64,000 bases of DNA from Sulfoacidibacillus thermotolerans (lineage in GTDB: Bacteria; Bacillota; Bacilli; Alicyclobacillales; SLC66), in contig NZ_MPDK01000002.1 in NCBI RefSeq assembly GCF_003144315.1, positions 310,001 through 374,000 on the forward strand, in the 5' to 3' direction. Positions 9,009 through 15,175 of the stretch are shown here, in pieces (the first letter of the stretch is position 1; every line of letters starts with the position of its first letter). The notes beneath the pieces are model-generated. The model was not told where the DNA came from, made no database searches, and was given only the letters and a program-made list of their open reading frames with translations. The position numbers and the translations under genes were made by a program.

Positions 9009-9347
9009 TTACATGTGGATCAACATACTGGCTGACACGGCAACAACCGCCCAAAAACTTAACAATACAAGCCAACCTCCGAGAAACTTCATTCGATGAA
9101 ACACCTTCGGGGCAATCCCTGCAACAGCTAAAGCCCCTATCAATGAAGTCACTGTGCCAAGAATTGTTTGAGAGAGAACCGCATCCGTTTTACCCGGAGG
9201 ACTAGAAAGTGCAATAACGATCAATGCGGCTGTAAACACAGCGGGGAAGCCTGCTAAAAAACCGCCTGCCTTGCCCCCAAGACGTTGACTGACCCAAGTA
9301 GCCGCCAGTACTGCCATACCACCCATTATGAATTTCAATATCAGCAT
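9009..9347 (-). CDS. Small integral membrane protein, second of the pair
   Basis: 112 residues, three to four transmembrane segments, and the shared motif LGGKAGGFLAGFPAVF. The ATG has a strong GAGGAGGTG site. It is first in a two-gene operon with 8588-8977 (31 bp gap) and is transcribed away from the LysR gene at 9457. That suggests LysR control of the pair. The function is unknown; a DUF3147-like family is my best guess. Confidence 0.65.
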   Translation of the reverse strand: MLILKFIMGGMAVLAATWVSQRLGGKAGGFLAGFPAVFTAALIVIALSSPPGKTDAVLSQTILGTVTSLIGALAVAGIAPKVFHRMKFLGGWLVLLSFWAVVAVSASMLIHM

Positions 9348-9405
9348 CTGGCACCTCCTCGCTTCATTTTACATGTTATGTGAAATTAGCTTGTTTGAAA
9401 AAGAC

Positions 9406-9443
9406 ATTATCTCTATAGTGAGACATAGGAATTATCTATATAG
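9406..9443 (+). promoter_or_regulatory. Direct repeats in the lysR / membrane-pair intergenic region (candidate LysR sites)
   Basis: ATTATCTCTATAG at 9406-9418 and ATTATCTATATAG at 9431-9443 differ at one base and are spaced 25 bp apart. They end just before the lysR ribosome binding site. This position is suitable for autoregulation and for control of the divergent membrane-protein genes. Binding is inference. Confidence 0.4.
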
Positions 9444-9456
9444 GATGGGGTAAGTC

Positions 9457-10350
9457 ATGGACCTTCGACAACTCGAATACTTTGTTGCGGTTGCAGACCA
9501 CAAAAGTATCACAAAAGGTGCTGCAGCCTTATATGTCAGCCAACCCACCGTAAGTCAACAAATTACGGCACTCGAACGAGAACTTGGAAAACCTTTGTTT
9601 GAAAGACACACAAATGGCGTCACACTTACAGACGCAGGGCAAACTTTACTGACTTACGCGCTGCGCATCTTACAAAATGTAGCCGATGCGCGAGAAGAGA
9701 TTCTCGGTAGCCAAGGACGAGACGCGACGGTACGGATTGGCGTTTTACCTACATTAACGCGATCTATTCTCCCGAGTTTGATCAAACACTATCAAACGAG
9801 CAGACCTGATTTTCACATTGATGTTACAGAAGCGAGTACACAAACTCTCGTCAAACAAGTAATTTCTGGAGATCTGCAAATGGCATTGCTTGATTTGCCG
9901 CTCAGCGATCCGCTGTTGCACGTTGAAAAATTATGGTCAGAAGAATTGATTTTAATTGCTTCTCCTGACTTTCATCTCCCTGATCAATCACTTCAATTGA
10001 CAGAGTTAAAAAATCAACCCTTTATTACAATGGAGGCAGGATATGGCCTGCGCGATGCATTATTTCGCTTAACACAACCATTTGGATATAATCCAAACAT
10101 CACGCTTGAACTGACCAGTTTAGGTGCAATTATTGGATTTGTGCGCCAAGGGTTTGGCATTAGCCTCGTCGCACGACGGACCGTACAATTAGAAATTGCC
10201 ACCGGAGAAATTCGCGCTCTAACCCTTCATACACCCATATATCGCGACATCGGAGTCATTTGGCGCAATCAACGACAGCTCTCAGCAGCCGCCCTAGCCT
10301 TTGCAAAATATCTGAGAAACCAGTTCCAAAACAATGAAAATGAATGGTGA
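9457..10350 (+). CDS. LysR-family transcriptional regulator
   Basis: 297 residues. The N-terminal winged HTH is clear: MDLRQLEYFVAVADHKSITK, then AAALYVSQPTVSQQITALER and ELGKPLFERH. A periplasmic-binding-like effector domain follows from about residue 90, with an RIGVLPTLTRSILP strand. A ribosome binding site (GGATGGGG) precedes the ATG. The gene is divergent from the two small membrane proteins, the usual layout of a LysR regulator and its target operon. The effector is unknown. Confidence 0.9.
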   Translation: MDLRQLEYFVAVADHKSITKGAAALYVSQPTVSQQITALERELGKPLFERHTNGVTLTDAGQTLLTYALRILQNVADAREEILGSQGRDATVRIGVLPTLTRSILPSLIKHYQTSRPDFHIDVTEASTQTLVKQVISGDLQMALLDLPLSDPLLHVEKLWSEELILIASPDFHLPDQSLQLTELKNQPFITMEAGYGLRDALFRLTQPFGYNPNITLELTSLGAIIGFVRQGFGISLVARRTVQLEIATGEIRALTLHTPIYRDIGVIWRNQRQLSAAALAFAKYLRNQFQNNENEW

Positions 10351-10379
10351 AAAACCCAAGAAATGCGTCTTGATGCGTA

Positions 10380-10417
10380 CAAGCGACGCGCGAGTAAGTA
10401 CCCCCGCGCATCGCTTG
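10380..10417. terminator. Candidate terminator hairpin between convergent lysR and permease genes
   Basis: The arms AAGCGACGCGCG and CGCGCATCGCTT pair apart from one bulged base on each side. There is no good T run on either strand. A second hairpin (GCTTGCAC / GTGCGAGC) overlaps its right arm, so the two could be alternatives. Confidence 0.45.
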
Positions 10418-10439
10418 CACTTCGTGCGAGCAAAGACCC

Positions 10440-12053
10440 TTACGAGATCATTGCCGTTGCCGCGGCTTCTCGCGTTTGTGCAACATTTTCAAGAGCTTCC
10501 GAAACATCGGCTGTTTTATATCCACTGCGGACTCCCCAGTAGTAAAACACGAGAGAGACCCCTGCAACTGTAATCATGTCCCATGGATAGGGGATCCAAT
10601 TTTTCAATTCCCCCAATTTTGTCGATCCTACATACGTGAGCCCAAGCATAACGATCAAATACACAATCAGCCATATCCCACTTTGCAGCGACTGTGCATG
10701 AGGACGTTGAATTTGCTGTGGCAACGCAAGCGCCAAAAGCGCATAGAGTACGACGCCAATCAATAATGCAAGCAACAATTTAGAGTCGGTGGTCCAGCCT
10801 GTCCAATAGATAATGAGCGAACCAATAACAAATGCCAGGGGAGCGATCACAGACGCACCTGCTAAGCGAAAAGGACGATCTGCCTCACGCACAGTTCTGC
10901 GCAAGACCGACAAAGAAACAGGCCCAATAATATACGTAAATACTGTCGCTGATGAAACCAGACCAACGAGTGATTGCCATGAGGGAAAAGGAAGAAGAAA
11001 GATTAATCCTAATATAAAAGCGGCAAACAAAGAGAGTACAGGAATTCCGGTACGTGGATCGATCTTAGCAAACGCTTTAGGAAAGTATCCATTATTTGCT
11101 AATGCATAAAGGACACGTGTTGTCGATGCAATATATACATTTCCTGTACCAGCAGGAGAAATCACCGCATCTGCATAGAGTAACACGGCAAGCCATCCTA
11201 CGTTTAAACTGACTGCTAACTGAGCAAATGGAGCATTAAAGGAAAGATTCAACCAACCATGTGCAAGTGCCCCTTTACTTATACCGGCAACAAACACAAC
11301 TTGCAACAAGACATAAAGCGCGATGCCGACAAAGATTGAAATGAGCAGCGCCAACGGAACATCCCTTTGTGGATTGCGCGCCTCCCCCGATAAATCCACT
11401 GCCTGACGAAATCCTAGATAGGCAAAAATAACCCCTGAAGTCGCAACTGCAACTAAAATCCCGGAAGTGCCTTGGGGAGCAAATCCTCCTGCATCCGTAA
11501 AGTTCCCCCAGTGCAGTCCAGAAAATAAAAACACTAAGATCGTAAGAGCAGGCATAATAAATTTCACGAAAGTAATTGAAGTATTCACTTTTGCAAAATA
11601 GCGGACACCAAAATAATTAACTAAAAAGAAGCCAAACATCAACAAAGCAGCTAAAAACAACCCTCCACCAGTCAACAAATTTGTCTGAGCATTCCATAGC
11701 CCAGGAAACCAATGCGATGCATACTGCATAACGCCTTCTGCCTCCACAGCAGGTACAGAAGCATAGGCGATCCAGGCAGCCCATCCCATGATAAAACTTG
11801 TCACATGACCATGACTGTAATGCGGATAACGAGCAATCGATCCCGATTCAGGTAACATTCCCCCAAGTTCCGCATAAACAAGTCCAATAAGCAAAACGGC
11901 AACTCCACCGATCATCCACGACACAATCGACGCAGGACCCGCATCTTGCGCCGCATATAAGGCACCAAACAGCCAGCCCGACCCAATAATTCCTCCTACA
12001 GAAGCCATGATTAGATCGAGCAAAGAAAGATCTCGTTTAAACCCCTCACTCAT
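10440..12053 (-). CDS. APC-family amino acid permease
   Basis: 537 residues from the ATG at 12053; the open frame extends 16 codons further, but GAGGGGG sits about 9 bp before this ATG. About 12 to 13 hydrophobic segments are seen. The first has the APC signature LIMASVGGIIGSGWLFG (unwound helix 1 that binds the substrate amine and carboxylate). The region FAYLGFRQAVDLSGEARNPQ after helix 6 is typical of the AAT/GABA-permease group (E-x-x-NP). The substrate cannot be determined. It lies beside tlp and the PLP enzyme, so a sulfur-containing amino acid is possible, but that is only inference. Confidence 0.88.
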   Translation of the reverse strand: MSEGFKRDLSLLDLIMASVGGIIGSGWLFGALYAAQDAGPASIVSWMIGGVAVLLIGLVYAELGGMLPESGSIARYPHYSHGHVTSFIMGWAAWIAYASVPAVEAEGVMQYASHWFPGLWNAQTNLLTGGGLFLAALLMFGFFLVNYFGVRYFAKVNTSITFVKFIMPALTILVFLFSGLHWGNFTDAGGFAPQGTSGILVAVATSGVIFAYLGFRQAVDLSGEARNPQRDVPLALLISIFVGIALYVLLQVVFVAGISKGALAHGWLNLSFNAPFAQLAVSLNVGWLAVLLYADAVISPAGTGNVYIASTTRVLYALANNGYFPKAFAKIDPRTGIPVLSLFAAFILGLIFLLPFPSWQSLVGLVSSATVFTYIIGPVSLSVLRRTVREADRPFRLAGASVIAPLAFVIGSLIIYWTGWTTDSKLLLALLIGVVLYALLALALPQQIQRPHAQSLQSGIWLIVYLIVMLGLTYVGSTKLGELKNWIPYPWDMITVAGVSLVFYYWGVRSGYKTADVSEALENVAQTREAAATAMIS

Positions 12054-12290
12054 TCTCCCATTCCCCCTCGTACAAATGATACTCCTGATTACTAACCTCA
12101 CGACGAGATTAGTGTAAGGTTAATTCCCGCACCACCTTCTTAATTCAAAATAAATCTCACTTAATACGTTATATATAATAACATAACGGTTTCTATCTTC
12201 GCAAATTCCGTTTTCATTGCCTGATTGTAGCATTAATAGTGTTATAAAAGATTACACACATTTTTATTGCGCTGGAAATAGAACCTATTT
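12054..12290. other. Intergenic region between permease and tlp with inverted repeats
   Basis: AT-rich, no gene. It contains two inverted repeats: TAACCT (12093-12098) with AGGTTA (12117-12122), and CGTTAT (12167-12172) with ATAACG (12183-12188). Either could be an operator for the permease promoter, which must lie here. Nothing else is seen. Confidence 0.4.
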
Positions 12291-12321
12291 TGCATAAACT
12301 GTCCTGTAATTTCACACGCTA
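12291..12321 (+). promoter_or_regulatory. Candidate sigma-G promoter of tlp
   Basis: TGCATA (12291-12296) fits the -35 pattern GnATR. CACGCTA (12315-12321) fits CATnnTA with one mismatch. The spacer is 18 bp. It ends 40 bp before the tlp ATG. tlp of B. subtilis is forespore-specific, so the match is plausible. Confidence 0.5.
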
Positions 12322-12360
12322 TAAAGGTCAAAGAGGAAGACAAAAGGGGTGTGTAATGAA

Positions 12361-12591
12361 ATGGCAAAACCGGACGATCGCAGTGACAACGTAGAACATT
12401 TACAAGAGGCAATAGCAAACACGATGGAAAACATGCGCGAAGCAGACGATTTTCTTAAGGCGCACAGGGAAGAAATGCACCCCGAAGATGCACACGCAAT
12501 TGAGCAAAAAAATGAACGCCGTGAGGCCGCAATCGCTGGATTTCGCGAAGAGATCAAAGATGAAGTCAACGATGCACGCACACAGTCCTAA
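12361..12591 (+). CDS. tlp: Small acid-soluble spore protein Tlp
   Basis: 76 residues. MAKPDDRSDNVEHLQEAI, then NTMENMREADDF and a C-terminal EQKNERREAAIAGFREEI KDE segment match the Tlp family in order and length. It is very hydrophilic, as expected of a protein packed into the spore core. The ATG at 12361 is chosen because the conserved sequence begins there and AAAAGGGG lies 12 bp upstream; a GTG at 12349 is too close to that site. It is followed by a strong terminator. It is a single-gene unit inside the gerE-intervening element, so a spore gene is part of the cargo. Confidence 0.9.
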   Translation: MAKPDDRSDNVEHLQEAIANTMENMREADDFLKAHREEMHPEDAHAIEQKNERREAAIAGFREEIKDEVNDARTQS

Positions 12592-12610
12592 TTTGAAATG
12601 AAATACACAA

Positions 12611-12646
12611 CGAAAAGAGACTCTCAGCATGGAGAGCCTCTTTTCG
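12611..12646 (+). terminator. Terminator after tlp
   Basis: CGAAAAGAG and CTCTTTTCG pair around an inner CTCTC/GGAGAG stem; TGTTTTG follows. It separates tlp from the next gene. Confidence 0.8.
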
Positions 12647-12737
12647 TGTTTTGAAGAGAGGATTCAACACTCTTCCTTGTTATTTTTGCGCACTTAATTT
12701 AACATCCTACTGAGAAGCGAGAAGGAGGTTAAGATTT

Positions 12738-13952
12738 TTGAACAATCAACAGCAAAAACGCACACTCGCAGTGGAAACCCTGCTCGTACATGCAGGCAAT
12801 GTACGTCACAATGTCGATTCGACAGCGCTAGCAATTTATCCCAGTACCAGCTATATGGCAGATTCACCTGAACAACTTGATGAAATCATGGCAGGAACAA
12901 CCGAAGGGTTTTCTTACTCACGGCATGCCAATCCCACAGTTGAAGGTCTTACACAAGCAATGGCACAACTGGAAGGCGCAGGTACTGTCATCGCAACCGC
13001 GTCCGGAATGGCCGCGATTGATGCTGCGCTATTTGCCGCTAGTCTCGCACCTGGGGACACCATCTTATTAAGTCGCGATCTGTATGGCGCATCTTTAAAC
13101 TTGGCCGGAAAGGTATGGGGGCAGTTCGGAGTAAAGTCTTTTATGGAGGATTTCACTAACCTGGAACAACTTCAAGCTACACTTGAAAAATTACGACCCA
13201 AAGTGCTCTTATTTGAAGTCCTCTCCAACCCCTTGCTAAAAGTAGTAGATGTGAGTGCTGTGATTGCAATGGCACACCAAGTAAACTGTCAAGTGATCGT
13301 CGATAGCACATTTACTACACCTCTCATGATTCGCCCACTCGCTCTTGGCGCTGACATGGTCATTCACAGTGCGACAAAATACTTAGGTGGGCATGGCGAT
13401 GCAATGGGAGGCATTGTCGCTGCTCACGAACGTTATAAGGAAGCACTGCAACAATACATCAAGTTGCGTGGAGGGATTTTAGGACCCTTTGAAGCATGGC
13501 TCATTCACCGCGGTTTGCAAACATTAGCGGTACGATTTGAGCGACAATGTGAAAATGCTTGGCAATTAGCAAGCAAATTAGACAAAAGTGGTCTACTCAA
13601 GACAGTCTATCATCCCTTTTTACCTAACCACCCAACTTTTGCAACAGCGAAACGATATTTGCCTTCACACCTAGGTGGAGCTGTCGTGACACTCGAACTT
13701 TTTGGAGGTCGCAAAGCGGCGTATACATTCTTAAAATCATTGCGTGTTGTTCGTTCAGCAACAACCATTGGCGATGTCTATACACTGTGCCTCTATCCTG
13801 TACTCGCCTCACACCGCAACCAAAGCGAGGCTGAACGTTTAGAGATGGGAATTACAGAGGGCACTCTGCGCATAGCTGTTGGGCTAGAGCACCCAGATGA
13901 CCTATTTGTCGACCTTATCCAAGCGATTGAGAAAGCCGCACAAGCAAACTGA
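12738..13952 (+). CDS. Cys/Met-metabolism PLP enzyme (cystathionine synthase/lyase or methionine gamma-lyase group)
   Basis: 404 residues. Motifs in order: AIYPSTSYMADSPEQ, FSYSRHANPTVEGL, TASGMAAIDAALF, DLYGASLNLAG, EVLSNPLLKVVD, VIVDSTFTTPLMIRPLALGA with the PLP aspartate, and HSATKYLGGHGDAMGG with the PLP lysine. These identify the trans-sulfuration family, but sequence alone does not separate cystathionine gamma-synthase, gamma-lyase, O-acetylhomoserine sulfhydrylase and methionine gamma-lyase. The start is a TTG at 12738 behind GAAGGAGG. No S-box or T-box is visible upstream, unlike the metX operon at 20 kb. It is the last complete gene before the right attachment core. Confidence 0.9.
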   Translation: MNNQQQKRTLAVETLLVHAGNVRHNVDSTALAIYPSTSYMADSPEQLDEIMAGTTEGFSYSRHANPTVEGLTQAMAQLEGAGTVIATASGMAAIDAALFAASLAPGDTILLSRDLYGASLNLAGKVWGQFGVKSFMEDFTNLEQLQATLEKLRPKVLLFEVLSNPLLKVVDVSAVIAMAHQVNCQVIVDSTFTTPLMIRPLALGADMVIHSATKYLGGHGDAMGGIVAAHERYKEALQQYIKLRGGILGPFEAWLIHRGLQTLAVRFERQCENAWQLASKLDKSGLLKTVYHPFLPNHPTFATAKRYLPSHLGGAVVTLELFGGRKAAYTFLKSLRVVRSATTIGDVYTLCLYPVLASHRNQSEAERLEMGITEGTLRIAVGLEHPDDLFVDLIQAIEKAAQAN

Positions 13953-13998
13953 CTGCCGTTTGAAATCGCAGATTCTCACGCACGTTGCACACCATTAT

Positions 13999-14157
13999 CT
14001 ACATGACATTAGAGATATGGTTGCGCACTGTCTTTTCGCTAATGAAAAGCGTTTCGGCGATCTCCTTCGTGGTCTTATCCTGAACCAGGAGTTCAAACAC
14101 TTCTCGTTCGCGAATCGTGAGAAGTGACTTCGCACGGACATCTCTTACCGCGGACAC
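13999..14157 (-). CDS. gerE: gerE, 5' (N-terminal) part of an interrupted gene
   Basis: A GTG at 14157 behind AAGGAGGG opens a 52-codon frame with [20 protein letters not shown], then [20 protein letters not shown] and a final M, closed by TAG at 13999-14001. From memory this is nearly identical to B. subtilis GerE (74 residues), but it stops in the recognition helix region. The last five codons are the 15-bp attachment core. Joined at this core to the fragment at 3214-3300 it gives a 75-residue GerE. GerE is the last mother-cell regulator of sporulation and acts with sigma-K on coat genes. As it stands this short product lacks the dimerisation helix and should not work. Confidence 0.93.
   Translation of the reverse strand: MSAVRDVRAKSLLTIREREVFELLVQDKTTKEIAETLFISEKTVRNHISNVM
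14002..14016. repeat. Right attachment-site core of the gerE intervening element
   Basis: CATGACATTAGAGAT, identical to 3286-3300 in the same orientation. It lies within the gerE frame. The element-side arm ACACCATT is at 13989-13996 and is the inverse of AATGGTGT at 3307-3314. Confidence 0.92.
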
Positions 14158-14216
14158 TTTTTCTTATCCCTCCTTGCTCCAGTTCACATTCACAAGGTTC
14201 AGGGATACAGTTAACG

Positions 14217-14245
14217 TATTGTATGAGTAGGGAAAAACGGTTGTG
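14217..14245 (-). promoter_or_regulatory. Sigma-K-type promoter of gerE
   Basis: On the minus strand CACA (14242-14245) and CATACAATA (14217-14225) are separated by 16 bp. This is a full match to the sigma-K pattern mACm-N16/17-CATAnnnTA. It lies about 60 bp before the gerE GTG. gerE of B. subtilis is transcribed by sigma-K, so the site is consistent with a working promoter. Confidence 0.75.
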
Positions 14246-14352
14246 CAACAAGAACACCAGAATGGGCGCGCAGGAATCCCCTTCATAGAGATAGGAAATG
14301 CAGGAAGTCGACTGAACGTTCTAGACAATATACTCAATTCTCCATCTGCAAA

Positions 14353-14379
14353 AAGACCCTAGACAATGTCTAGGGTCTT
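14353..14379 (-). terminator. Terminator of the sdhCAB operon
   Basis: AAGACCCTAGACA and TGTCTAGGGTCTT are perfect 13-base arms. On the minus strand T residues follow. It lies 20 bp beyond the sdhB stop. Confidence 0.92.
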
Positions 14380-14398
14380 AATGAATCCAAATAAATTT

Positions 14399-15175
14399 CT
14401 ATTTACCAAGCCAACTAGAAAATGCATATCCGTCTACTGCACGATTCATCGCAGCGATTGAAGTAATTAAAGGGATTCCTTTTGGACAAACCTGAACACA
14501 GTTTTGAGAATTCCCACATTCATGAATTCCCCCTTCGCCCATCAAAGCTTCAAAGCGGTCTTTCTTGTGCATGGCTCCAGTAGGATGTGTGTTAAATAAG
14601 CGCGCTTGCGAAATTGCAAAAGGCCCAATAAACGATGTCTTTTCATTGACATTCGGACATGCTTCCACACAAGCACCACACGTAAAACACTTCGCTAACT
14701 CATATGCCCACTGCCGATCGGCTTCTGGCATACGCGGCCCTGGCCCTAAGTCATACGTTCCATCAATTGGAATCCATGCTTTCACCCGCTTCAAGGCATC
14801 AAACATCCTCGAACGATTAACCACAAGATCACGGATAACTGGAAACGTGCGGATCGGTTTAATCGTAATCGGCTGTGAAAGTTGGTCAAGTAATGCAGAG
14901 CAAGCTTGCCGAGGCTTCCCATTAATAACCATCGTACAAGCGCCACAAACTTCTTCCAAGCAGTTGGATTCCCACGCGACGGGGCGAACTTTCTCCCCAC
15001 TCGCATTGACAGGATTGCGTTGAATCTCCATCAGCGCCGCGATGATGTTCATTCCTGGACGCCATGGGATATCAAACGTCTCCGTATATGGTGAACTGTT
15101 TGGATCATCTTGTCGCTCAATGAGCAGGCGCACTACCTTTTTCTTACTATTCATATCTTGTTCTGCCACGCTCAT
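14399..15175 (-). CDS. sdhB: Succinate dehydrogenase iron-sulfur subunit
   Basis: 258 residues. The N-terminal 2Fe-2S domain has ESNCLEEVCGACTMVINGKP (C-x4-C-x2-C, then a further Cys in RQACSAL). The C-terminal half has the CFTCGACVEACPN motif and a second cysteine cluster NCVQVCPKG for the 4Fe-4S and 3Fe-4S centres. It passes electrons from SdhA to the cytochrome b subunit. Its ATG overlaps the sdhA stop (TAATG), behind AAGGAGG. It is last in sdhC-sdhA-sdhB and is followed by a terminator. Confidence 0.96.
   Translation of the reverse strand: MSVAEQDMNSKKKVVRLLIERQDDPNSSPYTETFDIPWRPGMNIIAALMEIQRNPVNASGEKVRPVAWESNCLEEVCGACTMVINGKPRQACSALLDQLSQPITIKPIRTFPVIRDLVVNRSRMFDALKRVKAWIPIDGTYDLGPGPRMPEADRQWAYELAKCFTCGACVEACPNVNEKTSFIGPFAISQARLFNTHPTGAMHKKDRFEALMGEGGIHECGNSQNCVQVCPKGIPLITSIAAMNRAVDGYAFSSWLGK

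Larger units (their letters stand above)
3301..14016. mobile_element. gerE-intervening element (skin-like, serine recombinase, 10.7 kb)
   Basis: Excision between the 15-bp direct repeats at 3286-3300 and 14002-14016 would remove 10,716 bp and rejoin gerE exactly in frame. The element encodes a large serine recombinase, a small ORF coupled to it, bioA-bioF-bioD, two small membrane proteins with a LysR regulator, an APC permease, the SASP gene tlp and a PLP enzyme of the cystathionine synthase/lyase group. The joined circle junction would place ACACCATT and AATGGTGT arms symmetrically around the core, as expected for a serine-integrase attP. No phage structural genes, no replication genes and no other integrase are visible. 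By analogy with skin (sigK) and SPbeta (spsM) it probably excises in the mother cell; excision itself is inferred. Confidence 0.9.

Noticed and set aside
12093-12122. TAACCT-N18-AGGTTA as a biotin (BirA) operator
   Set aside because: Spacing and outer bases do not fit the GTTAACC-type operator I know, and it precedes a permease, not the bio operon.
13989-14016. Chance repeat: the 15-bp match might be coincidence
   Set aside because: Both copies lie in frame at the same five gerE codons, the flanking halves are complementary parts of one protein, and a recombinase lies between; coincidence is not credible.
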